Assembly (NCBI GenBank): GCA_949126835.1
Contig: OX421495.1
Coordinates: 2,507,508 to 2,571,507 of the forward strand
Direction: 5' to 3'
Origin: Anisus vortex
Lineage: Eukaryota; Mollusca; Gastropoda; Planorbidae
Length of the DNA stretch: 64,000 nt
Shown: one piece after another, positions 33,272-43,905 of the stretch
Numbering within the stretch: the first letter of the stretch is position 1
Layout of the letters: every line of letters starts with the position of its first letter
Translations under genes and position numbers: made by a program
The notes under the pieces: model-generated
What the model saw: the letters and a program-made list of their open reading frames with translations, nothing else
Databases searched by the model: none
Told to the model about the DNA's origin: nothing

Positions 33272-33384
33272 CATTGTTGACGTCAACTTTTCTTGACCTC
33301 CCCCCCTCCCCCTTGTCAACAATTGTCAAACTTTTTCAGACCCCCCTCCCCCCTATTTTGTTGACGTAATTAATGGACGTCCCC
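33272..33384 (+). mobile_element. MITE-4 copy 2
   Basis: Ends GTTGACGTAATTAATGGACG-TCCCC, the inverse of the intact left end of copy 1. The centre (CCTCCCCCCCTCCCCCTTG, TCAACAATTGTCAAACTTT) aligns in the same orientation. The left terminus is degraded (TTGTTGACGTCAA). The two copies together define a short element with about 25-bp TIRs. Confidence 0.7.
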
Positions 33385-33404
33385 TTTATTTAAAAGTAAG
33401 AATA

Positions 33405-34035
33405 AGAATGTTTGCAACAGACAAGAGTAACACCAATAGTTACATTCACTAAAACCTAGAAACACTAGAGGACAGAAGGACAAAGAGTAAAGTAGTACCT
33501 AATAATACATAAAGCATTAAATTCTAACTTAGAAATACAACACAAAAACAATCTTTTACAATGCTTAAATAAACCTAAGGAAAAACAAAAAAAAAAACAC
33601 TTTTCTACTCCCACATGCAAGAGCAAACTCATATATGTTTTCATCCTCTTTCAGAGTGGCATCAGTACATGGAATGGGTTAGCTGAACAAACCTGGAAAA
33701 CAACAAATTTAACATCAAAATGCAAGATTAGATTCAATTTGATAATAAGAGTATGGATTAATAATCTTCTGTATAGACGGAGGCGGCTGGTTAGCAAAGT
33801 CGACAGCGAGCTCGACTCCCAAGCGCCGCATCAGGGGTTCGACTCTCGGTGCAGACAGCTATAAATCCACCGCCGTCTTGGAGAGGAGATGGGTGCCGCC
33901 AAGTCTACCAAGCCCAAGAGAGGACTAATGGACACTGGGTGTCAATTAGCTCCCCCCAACGACCGTCAAGGTAAAGGGACTAAGAAAGAAAGAAAGTATA
34001 GACGGAGCATCGGTAACCATAAGAAATATAAGATA
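33405..34035 (+). pseudogene. LINE-A copy interrupted by SINE-B
   Basis: Covers LINE-A from the AACACTAGAGGACAGAAGG block through TAAAGCATTAAATTCTAAC, the region encoding the WHQYMEWVS-like remnant, and the 3' UTR (ATAATCTTCTGTATAGACGG). It then resumes after the SINE at 34008 with CATCGGTAACC and an AAGAT-like tail (ATATAAGATAAGAG). There are many stops. Confidence 0.8.
33783..33995 (+). mobile_element. SINE-B, complete, 12-bp TSD
   Basis: A 213-bp tRNA-derived retroposon. The head is GCGGCTGGTTAGCAAAGTCG with a B-box GGGGTTCGACTCTCGG about 45 bp downstream. A tRNA-unrelated body follows, ending in an A-rich AAGAAAGAAAGAAA tail. Identical 12-bp duplications GTATAGACGGAG flank it (33771-33782 and 33996-34007), derived from the LINE-A 3' UTR. 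A second, minus-strand copy is at 1-190. Confidence 0.93.
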
Positions 34036-34059
34036 AGAGAAAATGTATAACTGTTTATG

Positions 34060-34625
34060 ATAATGATTCTGCGACAGTTCTCCTGCATTGGCTCCATTGG
34101 CTCCCTGTGAGAGCCATAATTGAATATAAAGTGGCGCTACTTTGACATCAATGCCTTCATAACAAGGAGATGCCGTCTAATCTCAAGGAACTAATCAAAC
34201 CCTTTGTTCCGCGAAGAACACTCCGTTCTGCCAACTCCTCGCTTCTGGAGGCCTGAGAGCGTTCTCAATACCTGACCCGAAAGTCTGGAATCTACTTCCC
34301 ATCCAACTCGGGCGAACAAGTTCTATCATCACTTTTAAAAAGTAGTTAACAACACATTTTTTTAATATTTACATTTTGTTAAACCTTTGTTTTAGACATA
34401 CTACTGTTTTACTTTTATATCAAGTCTGTTATTGCTACATTTATATTCTTTGTCCTATGTTTGTAAAGTTTTAAATTATTAAATAGCTTTATATCCTTTT
34501 CAGTCTAGCTAGAGAATTATATCGGTGTTCTAACTAGTTCTAAGTCGTTGTTTGCTGCTCAATGTTAAATGCGCTCTGAGCTTACATTATGTTTGTTGGC
34601 AGTGCTATACAAATAGAATTAATAT
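34060..34625 (+). pseudogene. LINE-D (L2-like) 3' end
   Basis: Reads LHWLPVRAIIEYKVALL, then CLHNKEMPSNLKELIKPF and PRRTLRSANSSLLEA, the conserved order of L2-type RT C-termini (HWLPV..RI.YK, AP.YL..L, RTLRS). Stops and frame changes follow. The long 3' UTR ends with TGTTAAATGCGCTCTGAGC, GTTTGTTGGCAGTGCTATAC and a short ATTATT tail, matched by the tail-only copy at 53435-53545. It differs from the 5763 and 47405 family in its 3' UTR. Confidence 0.75.
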
Positions 34626-34973
34626 TATTACTAAAAGTTATGTCCGTCCAAATGACGGAGAAACGAATAATTACAATGTGTTTTGTTAAAAGAGAAAGAA
34701 AAAATAACAAACAATATTACAATAAAAACTTTAGTGAGAACATTTCTTTCGGTATTTAGTTTTTGTTCTTTTTTTTTTTATTGTTTACGGTCGCCCATTA
34801 AAGAGATATCATTCTGAAAAGGCGCTCTGTTTACAGCTTTAACATAATTAGTAATATGCTTACATTTATTTAAAAAATAAATTAACTAATTAAGCAATAT
34901 AATAAAACATTCTTTTGGGGGACATTTCAGATTTATATATTTAAGGTAGTAGTTAAAGAGAACAATGAAGGGA
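34626..34973. other. AT-rich intergenic, no gene seen
   Basis: Nothing recognised. Confidence 0.4.
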
Positions 34974-35068
34974 ACCATGCCGTGGCCACAGCAACTGGTG
35001 AACGCTGCTTCACCAGCCCTATGATCAGTTTGGTCCGAAGTCCGAAGGGTACTTTACTTTTTTTTTTC
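34974..35068 (+). mobile_element. SINE-A 3'-end fragment
   Basis: CCATGCCGTGGCCACAGCAA through AACGCTGCTTCACCAGCCC and CAGTTTGGTCCGAAG to GGGTACTTTACTTTT. The head and middle are absent. Confidence 0.8.
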
Positions 35069-35149
35069 TATGAAGGGAGATGATGATTAGGATGCCCAAA
35101 AATAATTGTATTTCTAAATGATGAGCACCTGTAGTTAGAGGGAAGGGGG

Positions 35150-35560
35150 GGGGGCTGTATCACTTACCTTTGTCGCTAACATACAGGCGTTTGGAAGGCG
35201 CTGCGCCTCACAATCTTAAAGAACTTGTGTCTTCAAATGGGGCTACATTCTTCATCACATTCCTTACTAGTATCATCATCACCAATCCCATGACCGTTGG
35301 GGTCGTTGGGGGGAGTGAATGGACACTTCGGCAGTCAACTTTCTCCACTTGTGCCTATCTTGAGCGGTTGTCAATAGTTGAGTCAACTGCAGCCCTGTCC
35401 AATTTTTTACATTGTCGACCAGTATAGATTGGCACAAAAAGAAGTATTTCGAATCGGTAGCGCCTAAAAGATGGAATTTGTTTTTTTACATCAGACATTG
35501 AATGAATCTGAAGCAAAGGAGTCATTTTAGTGGCACTTAGAGACTATATTATTAACTAGA
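35150..35560 (+). pseudogene. Degenerate L2-like LINE fragment
   Basis: Two short pieces fit the L2-type C-terminus: LEGAAPHNLKELVSSNG (about 35190-35240) and YFESVAPKRWNLFF (about 35440-35485). The sequence between is not recognisable, and stops are frequent. Confidence 0.4.
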
Positions 35561-36269
35561 GTTTATTAGCCTCCCTCTACCCCGCCCCCCCCCCCCCCCC
35601 GGCACCCAACTCTACAACTGAAAGGTGGAACCTGAGCAGAACTGAGCAAGCTAAAATGTAAATGGCATGGGTAGACGCGCTTCTTAAGTGGCCATTTTGT
35701 TTTTACAAGTATCAATAAAGTTTTGATTCGATAATGATTGTTTCTCACGCTTGCCATCTTGCATCTTGGATGGAAAGTTGGCAATGGGAGTGACCAACAC
35801 GCGACATTTTAAGATGTTTCATAAAGTCATTTATTATACTTAAACTAATGTCACGTTAAATAGATTACGTTTCGGGTATTTAACATGGCACCTGACACTG
35901 CTTCCTGGTTTCATTTATGTTGATTTTTTTGGCAGTGGTCCAATTTGGAGAAAGGTCACGTGAGTCGATGAGACGCAATTGGGTAGGTGGAGAGGGGGCA
36001 AGTGGAGCATTAAGGCTGCGCCCTAAAAACCCGCTCCCGTGGCCCCCCTGCGCCTGATGTCGGTTTGCGAAAACTCTGTTACGCCCAGCGGGCTTTCTAA
36101 GAGGGGTTGGGTTTCAACTTTCAACCCGGGGGGATGGGCTCGGAGGGAACGCCAGCGATGTAAAGGCGTAATCGACACCACCTGTCAGTGCTGGGGGCAG
36201 CTCACCCGGGGGTGTCGACTGTGAGGGGGACAATCTCTGACGACCAGTAAACAGTCAAAGGGAAATCAG
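35561..36269. other. Intergenic, includes GC-rich patch
   Basis: A C-run lies near 35584-35600. The 36000-36235 patch is GC-rich with a 61-codon frame (36039-36224) lacking recognisable motifs. No gene is supported. Confidence 0.45.
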
Positions 36270-37943
36270 TTTGAAGTGATAGTCTAGTGATAGTGATAGT
36301 TACTTCTAGTCTAGTTACTTCTAGTCTAGTCTAGTTACTTCTAGTCTAGTTACTTCTAGTCTAGTCTAGTTACTTCTAGTCTAGTTACTTCTAGTCTAGT
36401 TACTTCTAGTCTAGTTACTTCTAGTCTAGTTACTTCTAGTCTAGTTACTTCTAGTCTAGTTACTTCTAGTCTAGTTACTTCTAGTCTAGTTACTTCTAGT
36501 CTAGTTACTTCTAGTCTAGTTACTTCTAGTCTAGTTACTTCTAGTCTAGTTACTTCTAGTCTAGTTACTTCTAGTCTAGTTACTTCTAGTCTAGTTACTT
36601 CTAGTCTAGTTACTTCTAGTCTAGTTACTTCTAGTCTAGTTACTTCTAGTCTAGTTACTTCTAGTCTAGTTACTTCTAGTCTAGTTACTTCTAGTCTAAA
36701 TACTTCTAGTATAGTTACTTCTAGTCTAGTTACTTCTAGTCTAGTCTAGTTACTTCTAGTCTAGTTACTTCTAGTCTAGTTACTTCTAGTCTAGTTACTT
36801 CTAGTCTAGTTACTTCTAGTCTAGTTACTTCTAGTCTAGTTACTTCTAGTCTAGTTACTTCTAGTCTAGTTACTTCTAGTCTAGTTACTTCTAGTCTAGT
36901 TACTTCTAGTCTAGTTACTTCTAGTCTAGTTACTTCTAGTCTAGTTACTTCTAGTCTAGTTACTTCTAGTCTAGTTACTTCTAGTCTAGTTACTTCTAGT
37001 CTAGTTACTTCTAGTCTAGTTACTTCTAGTCTAGTTACTTCTAGTCTAGTTACTTCTAGTCTAGTTACTTCTAGTCTAGTTACTTCTAGTCTAGTTACTT
37101 CTAGTCTAGTTACTTCTAGTCTAGTTACTTCTAGTCTAGTTACTTCTAGTCTAGTTACTTCTAGTCTAGTTACTTCTAGTCTAGTTACTTCTAGTCTAGT
37201 TACTTCTAGTCTAGTTACTTCTAGTCTAGTTACTTCTAGTCTAGTTACTTCTAGTCTAGTTACTTCTAGTCTAGTTACTTCTAGTCTAGTTACTTCTAGT
37301 CTAGTTACTTCTAGTCTAGTTACTTCTAGTCTAGTTACTTCTAGTCTAGTTACTTCTAGTCTAGTTACTTCTAGTCTAGTTACTTCTAGTCTAGTTACTT
37401 CTAGTCTAGTTACTTCTAGTCTAGTTACTTCTAGTCTAGTTACTTCTAGTCTAGTTACTTCTAGTCTAGTTACTTCTAGTCTAGTCTAGTTACTTCTAGT
37501 CTAGTTACTTCTAGTCTAGTTACTTCTAGTCTAGTTACTTCTAGTCTAGTTACTTCTAGTCTAGTTACTTCTAGTCTAGTTACTTCTAGTCTAGTTACTT
37601 CTAGTCTAGTTACTTCTAGTCTAGTTACTTCTAGTCTAGTTACTTCTAGTCTAGTTACTTCTAGTCTAGTTACTTCTAGTCTAGTTACTTCTAGTCTAGT
37701 TACTTCTAGTCTAGTTACTTCTAGTCTAGTTACTTCTAGTCTAGTTACTTCTAGTCTAGTTACTTCTAGTCTAGTTACTTCTAGTCTAGTTACTTCTAGT
37801 CTAGTTACTTCTAGTCTAGTTACTTCTAGTCTAGTTACTTCTAGTCTAGTTACTTCTAGTCTAGTTACTTCTAGTCTAGTTACTTCTAGTCTAGTTACTT
37901 CTAGTCTAGTTACTTCTAGTCTAGTTACTTCTAGTCTAGTTAC
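36270..37943. repeat. 15-bp satellite, ~110 copies
   Basis: Unit TTACTTCTAGTCTAG repeats with almost no substitutions for about 1.67 kb. The few departures are four units extended by an extra CTAGT (near 36320, 36365, 36745 and 37485) and one mutated pair around 36698-36712. The left edge grades from GATAGTCTAGTGATAG. The minus frame reads TRLEV repeats only because 15 is a multiple of three. Each unit contains two CTAG sites. Confidence 0.98.
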
Positions 37944-38367
37944 AAAGGATAAGATAAGGAGGATCAAGGTTGGGCCTAACCGATCATCGACTCGGACAGT
38001 CGCCTCTCCCGAATATACAGTTTTTCAGAAGTATTTGCCTCGACAAATGATACACACACAAATACTTACAATTCAGAAAATTTAAAAAAAAATCCATATT
38101 TATTTCAATAAGTACCAAACCTATTACAACATAATTTAAACCTAATCAGTTTTCCCAAGTCTCAACTACTTTTGTTGTTGAAATTAATCCCGTTAATTGG
38201 CATGTTGGGGGGAGGGGGGTTATGGGTAAAACAAGGGGACTTAATCAAAAGAAAAAGTTTTGCATACGATGTCGAAAACCCGAAGCTGCAACTGGTTCGT
38301 ACGACGAAATCGGCAAATAGTGCGTTCCAATAGTCGCATTCGTCACTCGGCGTAAATCGCCGATTCG
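37944..38367. other. Intergenic, no gene seen
   Basis: Mixed composition with a G-rich patch near 38205-38218. 38270-38367 is GC-richer and leads into the 50-bp array. Confidence 0.4.
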
Positions 38368-38612
38368 CTTAGGCCCTCGTTCAGGGTAGTCCGTTTTACA
38401 AGACTAATTACGCCCAGCTTAGGCCCTCGTTCAGGGTAGTCCGTTTTAAAAGGCTGATTACGCCCAGCTTAGGCCCTCGTTCAGGGTAGTCCGTTTTACA
38501 AGACTGATTACGCCCAGCTTAGGCCCTCGTTCAGGGTAGTCCGTTTTACAAGGCTGATTACGCCCAGCTTAGGCCCTCGTTCAGGGTAGTCCGTTTTACA
38601 AGGCTGATTACG
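38368..38612. repeat. 50-bp tandem repeat, five copies
   Basis: Period is exactly 50 bp: the block AGGCCCTCGTTCAGGGTAGT starts at 38371, 38421, 38471, 38521 and 38571, followed by CCGTTTTACAAGGCTGATTA and CGCCCAGCTT. Copies differ at only two or three positions. There are no unique spacers, so it is not CRISPR-like. No protein frame is compelling. Confidence 0.97.
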
Positions 38613-39289
38613 TTCATTCAGCTGACCAATTGTTGTCACGCTACTTACAAAGTAAAGGACAAACAGAACCACACAGGTAAACATCGAACCATTTCACCGC
38701 CTTAAAAGCCTTACAATATACCTCATAATCCTATACTATTCCAATATAATCCCATATAATGTTTTATAATCCCATAGAATCCTATTTAAACTCATGTAAA
38801 CCCATCAAACCCATAACATCAAATTCAGAAATATATATATAAAAGGATTCGGAACTGATTTCGGGACGGCGAAGGCGAACCCCAAACAGTGTTTGCCTTG
38901 ATTTATAATATTTGCTCAAAAAAGGGGGTCCCAGGGGGAGGGGGGGGTTGGCAACTCTCTGTCTGAGGGCGGTCATTAATATTTAATGTATTGGCTTGAT
39001 CTGTGTCAGGAAAAAAAGAAAAGAAATGAAACTTGAGATTGCACGTGCTGGCGGACATATTGTTTTTAAAGTCTCCTGGGAAAACCAAAAAAAAATTAAA
39101 AGAAAAACCGGAAGCGTAAAAGTGAAACGAAGGAACTAAAATGGTTTAATGTGGCGAATTGATTTGTTTTTTAACAAAGATATATTTCTTATAAATTTTA
39201 CAAAATTATATATAAGTATTTTTTTAGATCCGTTATATTTTTTTTTGTTAAATAATATATTATATATATATACCGTTATACATAGAGAT
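38613..39289. other. AT-rich intergenic, no gene seen
   Basis: Includes a loosely repeated AATCCCATATAAT / AATCCTATA motif at 38710-38805 and T/AT-rich sequence at 39150-39270. Confidence 0.45.
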
Positions 39290-39600
39290 AATTAAGAAAT
39301 ACAACCCAATAACAACCCTGTCACAATGCTCAGATAAACATAAGGACAAAAATACTTTCCTTATCCCTTATGCGGGAACAAATGTATATAAGTACTCTTT
39401 CTTCCCGAGTGGCACCCGAGCTTGGGATGGGTTGCCTGAACAAACCAGAAAAATCAGTAGATTAACATCATTTAAAACACTCATAAAAATGCAAGACTAG
39501 ACTCAGACCACGGATGAGCTTAGGACGCAATAATGTTCTTTATAGAAGGAGAGTCTTAATATATATAAGATGATAAGATAAGATAAGATAAAGAAAATAT
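39290..39600 (+). pseudogene. LINE-A 3' end with (AAGAT)n tail
   Basis: Starts in the block encoding the NNPVTMLR-like segment and runs through FFPSGTRAWDGLPEQTRK (about 39400-39450). The 3' UTR with CACGGATGAGCTTAGGACGC and ATAGAAGGAGAGTCTTAAT ends in GATGATAAGATAAGATAAGA. The C-terminal coding part is well preserved compared with other copies. Confidence 0.85.
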
Positions 39601-41250
39601 CCAACATTCAAGATGGATAGACAAGTCAGAAGCGAGGCGAACACGTGGTGTCATATAAAATTAAAAAAAGTTGCGTCACGCATGCATCGCGTCACCTGAC
39701 ATTGAATTACGTGTACAAAAATAACCAAACTTTATCAACAAAATGAAAAGAAATCAAAACCGGGTGGGAAGGGGGGGGGGAGTAGTGGAGTAGAAAGGTA
39801 AAGTACAGGGGAAGGGGGGTGGGGACATTGTTTTTCTGACGTTGTCCCAATTTTTTTTTAAATTAAAAATATGGAATTACCGTTTAATCATTTGTTGTGT
39901 TTTAGCCGTTAGAAAAAATATTTGTTATTGTTCATGGGAAATACAAATGAAAAGTTTGGCATTGATAATGTTAGAGACTGGGTGTCCTTGACCCTTGACC
40001 TTGACCCTGCATATTTATTATTCATTAAAGTATTATCCCCCGAATAAGCCTTAAAGTTTAGCCATGGAATTTCTTTCCAAAATCTATGATGCAGGTATGC
40101 ACGAAAGTTCCAGCAATTAAATCCACAACTTTTGTCCAGAAATAGTATGCTACAAATGAATTAAATACTATAAAAAGTTGTCCCCCTGGAATTTCCCGCC
40201 TGTCCCCTTTTCTCTCTGACGTACGTACACCATTGATTAGTTTTTTGCGCGCGTACTAGAATGTACGATTGTGCGGTTATTCTATTCGGGTGTCCCTCTC
40301 CTCCTCATCCCCCATAAACAATTAGTCTTAAATTAGTTACGTCTGCTATTTATATTGCATGGGTAAGAATTGACGTATAAAAATGTTGTTGTTGTTTTTT
40401 TTTTTCTTCTTTCCCCCGGAAGTGCTGGGAAATATCCTCCTCTCGCGACGCCGATGACGTCATTTCGGGTCGGTAGGTCGGTGCTGGAATGTTGCAGCTG
40501 CTACTTCTGTCCTGTGTGCGTGTGCCTGTGCGTGTGTATTTGTATTTATTTTTGGGTTATGGATGACTGAACTGTGGACAGAAATAACACAATGCACAGG
40601 ACCAGTCGATATATCCATTATAATATATCACATTATAAAGTATATATAGACATATAGATTGAACGTCTTTTGGTAGAAAAGAATGAATTGAAATACAAGG
40701 AAAACCCCACACATTTTACGGAGTTTACAGCTTGTAATGTCAAATTCCTACCTAATTATATCTTGACATTTGAAAACAAAAATGTGTGTTTGATGGTATT
40801 AAAAGTCGACCGTTAATCAAGTCTTTTTAAACAATGACAGTACAAGTTATAGATCTAATTGTTTTACTGTTTTCGATTTCTGACTTGTTGTTCTTTATTT
40901 TTTTGTTGGAAATATTTTTTTTAATTGGGGCGAGGCGTACTATTAATGTTAACAATAGTTTTATCGTTTTTTAGATTGTGGTTTCAGTTTTTCTGATTGA
41001 TTTCAACACGTAAATAACAGGATAGATTTATAAATTATATTTTTACATTTACTTTTATATTCTGTACCCATGGGCCTTAAAGTGGCGATGTGTGGAAATC
41101 ACAGGCCCTTTAAGAGTACGCATGAGGGAACAGCCCCTGTTGCTCGTCTGAGAACCGTTGCACTGTCGAGAAGCTCCGAGACTCGGTGGGGAAGAAGCAA
41201 TGAACGCAACAGCCCGTCTCAACCCTCAACCTACAGACCAATTGATCACC
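39601..41250. other. Intergenic, possible repeat at 41060-41225
   Basis: No gene recognised. The 66-codon frame at 40370-40570 has no domain. 41060-41225 is GC-richer and its CCGAGACTCGGTGGGGA block resembles 3440-3480, suggesting a shared unclassified repeat. Confidence 0.45.
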
Positions 41251-41440
41251 GGGGCACCGAGCGGCAGCGCGTTCGACTGGCATACCGAAGGTCCTGGGCT
41301 CGAATCCTAATGAAGGCTAGAATTTTTTTTTCCGGGGTCTGGACGGTGTCTCTCAGTCTGCCCAACTCTGATGGGTATCTGACCTTTGTTGGGATAAAGT
41401 AAAGGCGGCTGGCCACACAATCATCCAGTATGCCGTGACT
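41251..41440 (+). mobile_element. SINE-A copy
   Basis: Head GGGGCACCGAGCGGCAGCGC, B box GGGCTCGAATCC, then TAATGAAGGCTAGAA, GGGTCTGGACGGTGTC, GATGGGTATCTGACC and CAATCATCCAGTATGCCGTG in SINE-A order. It lacks the last part of the 3' end. Confidence 0.85.
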
Positions 41441-43289
41441 TATCCGGTCCCTATGACGACTCCTAGACTAGATCATTAACTGGCACACTTTGTCCCTTTA
41501 TCTTGCCACTGTTTTTTTTTCTTGGAAACATCTTCGGATATCAGTTAAACTTTCTGGGAAAATCCGATTTAAAATATAATTACCGATTCCATTTAATACA
41601 TTTATTGAAAAGATCCGTTTTAATTACTTTCCTGATAATGTATTAATGAATAAATAAATGCAGACGAAGAACGAAGTGTTGCGTTGCTATTTTTAGACAT
41701 AATATCTACAAGAACGAATGGATATTTTGACGATAGTTGTATTGAGGGAAATTATTTCAACATGAAAAATACCTATTGCGAAATTATAGAGGCTTACAGC
41801 TCAAAAGTTGAAGAATTTCTTTTCAAATGGAAAAGAAAGAAATATAGAATAGTTCTATAAAATAAAAAATAAAAACATAGGTGAACTTACATCTGGAATT
41901 TCTAAGTTGACAATCACGCATACACGGAGAGAAAGATTCATATATATAGAAAAAGATTTTGGATAGTGACAGGTAGATTGAGAGATAGATCAATGTATAG
42001 ATAGATTGATAGATAGATGGACCTGCTAGAGTCATTGACATAACATTTCCGTTTCTCCACCTATAATGAAATTTTGAAACCCATTTTTTTTTCTTTTTCT
42101 TCACCAAGACTAGCGACCTCCGTTTTTTGGTTTACAGGCTAACCCATTGGCAAACACTGAAAGACCACGTACTTTATTGATTTTCTTATATCTTTAGTTT
42201 AAAGAAGAGAAAAAAAAACGTTTTCATACACCCTTGCATGCAAGGCAGCAAGGGGATCGTGTGGCCTTTTTTTTTTTTTACGTTACCACAGTGAATGTCA
42301 TATTGCCCTCAGTGAACACTGGCCGTCTGTCTTCCCGTCTTTAATGTTTGTGTGTGCATAGAACTATCATGTGTACCTCATGATAAACCTGTATGCAATG
42401 TTACACACAGTTAGGGGCAAATGTTAAGGACAAATACATTAGAAATGGATACTTCCAGAACCCTCTCCCCCTTTACGCCATCCCACATACACACACACCT
42501 TGTTGAATTTGGTGGCAGGGGGGGGGGGGAGGGGTGTAATAAGGACAAAGAAAGAGAATTGTATTTTCCAGACTCATAGATTGAAATTAACATTTAAGAG
42601 ACTGGCGTGTATAAGGACAGAATTCACTGTCACTTGGGTCTGTGCATATTGCCTACAAATAATAATATACCCAGCATTTAAAGAAACACACACACGCACG
42701 GACGACCATGAACGAAATCATATACAAACACACACACACACACATATATACACACACAAACACTATTAACGGTTCTTTCAGCTGAACGGTTCCATTAGGC
42801 AGGTCACAGTTGCATTTCAAGTTCATAACAAAACTTAAAAAATAAAAAGCACGTTCTACCCAACACGCGAACAGCGGGGTTGTTGTTTTTTTCACTCGAC
42901 GCTCGGCTCGTGGCTTTCGTTTGTTCCTCGATCACCTTTACATCATCTCTATTTTTAGAGCACCAGGTGTTCTCAACCGTCGTCTTTTTTTTTTTCTAAT
43001 GAGATCACCTTCCCGAATAATTAATATTATAAGGCTATACGTAAAAAAATAATTGTCCAAGCAAGTTTAGTCTTGATATCTTGAAAATGACTAATTGCCA
43101 TGTCGAAAACTCTTTGTATTGATAGGCCCTATCTGGTTGATTGGCATAAATTGTGTGTTGGTGGGGGGAGGTACGGCTCGGAGAAGATACTATTTCTAAT
43201 TTTAAAAAAGCTGGATAGGTCTACCTAAATATGTATATAGGAAAAAGTGCATTTGAAATTTATCATTTCCTCTAATACATAATAGAGTC
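41441..43289. other. Intergenic with small simple repeats
   Basis: Contains GATA-rich sequence at 41970-42020, a T-run at 42269-42280, a G-run near 42520-42532 and a CA-rich tract at 42670-42762. Short frames on both strands are low-complexity or lack motifs. Confidence 0.5.
42670..42762. repeat. CA-rich simple repeat
   Basis: Interrupted (AC)n, including CAAACACACACACACACACA and ATATATACACACAC. A minus frame here reads a Val/Cys repeat and is spurious. Confidence 0.85.
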
Positions 43290-43720
43290 TTCTTTTATCT
43301 TATATGTTACAGGTGCTGCTTCTATAAAGAAGGATTATTGCGTATTATTTTATTTTACGGTTATCCTTGATTCTTTGTGGTGCGTTCTAATCCTGGTGTA
43401 AGCCAGGATTTAGTTCCCGGCTCCGATGGGTACCTGACTTTAGTTTGGGTCAAGTCGGCTGGGCATCGTGCTGGCCATATAATCCCCTAGTATGCTGTCG
43501 CCACAGAAACTGGTGTACGCTGCTTCACCGGCCCTATGGATCAATTCGGTATGATGGGAAACTTTTAACGCTTATCCATGGTTCGAGTCCAGTCTTGCAT
43601 TTTAAATAGTGTTTCAAATGATGTTAAGTTACTGGTTTCCCCTGTTTTTTTCACGTAACCCATTCTATGCCCGGATGCCACTCGGGAATATAAAAAAAAG
43701 TATTTATATGCATTTTCAGC
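43290..43720 (-). pseudogene. LINE-A 3' end split by a SINE-A
   Basis: Plus-strand TATCTTATATGTTACAGGTG, CTGCTTCTATAAAGAAGGAT and TATTGCG are the complement of the LINE-A tail and 3' UTR. After the SINE the complement resumes at about 43568 with ACGCTTATCCATGGTTCGAG and TCCAGTCTTGCA, then the CATTCTATGCCCGGATGCCA C-terminal segment. In the uninterrupted copy at 25960-26880 the two flanks are adjacent, so this is a nested insertion. Confidence 0.85.
43378..43567 (+). mobile_element. SINE-A inserted in LINE-A
   Basis: 5'-truncated at the B box (GTTCTAATCCTGGTG). The body has CCGATGGGTACCTGACTTTA and CATCGTGCTGGCCATATAAT, and the complete 3' end runs through TATGGATCAATTCGGTATGA. It sits inside the LINE-A 3' UTR on the opposite strand. 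Confidence 0.88.
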
Positions 43721-43734
43721 AGATAACCAATCGA

Positions 43735-43905
43735 AAGGCATTTGGTCTTGAGACCAGTGTCAACAAAAGTGCAAAGGTCGAGTGCACTTGATTGTGGCCT
43801 CGGCAAGTATTTCCTTCTCGAGGTATTACGTAATCAAAGATCAGATAATCAATTCTTCTGTCCGCCAGTTGGGATCGATACCTTTTATTGTCATTCGACT
43901 TCCAG
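43735..43905. repeat. Unclassified dispersed repeat R2, copy 1
   Basis: Collinear with 50690-50855: GTGCAAAGGTCGAGTGCACT versus GTGCAAAGGTCATAACACT, then TTGATT, CCTTCTCGAGGTATTACGTA versus CCTTCTCCAGGCATTAGGTA, ATCAAAGA and CTGTCCGCCAGTTGGGATCG versus CTGTCCGCCAGTGGGATCG. The 136-codon minus frame across 43716-44126 overlaps this repeat and has no domain. Confidence 0.7.

Noticed and set aside
37476..37967. Apparent 163-aa protein of TRLEV repeats on minus
   Set aside because: A by-product of a 15-bp unit, a multiple of three, lacking a stop in that frame. No non-repeat protein sequence is attached.
38368..38612. CRISPR-like array
   Set aside because: Copies are directly contiguous at 50 bp with no unique spacers, and the context is eukaryotic.
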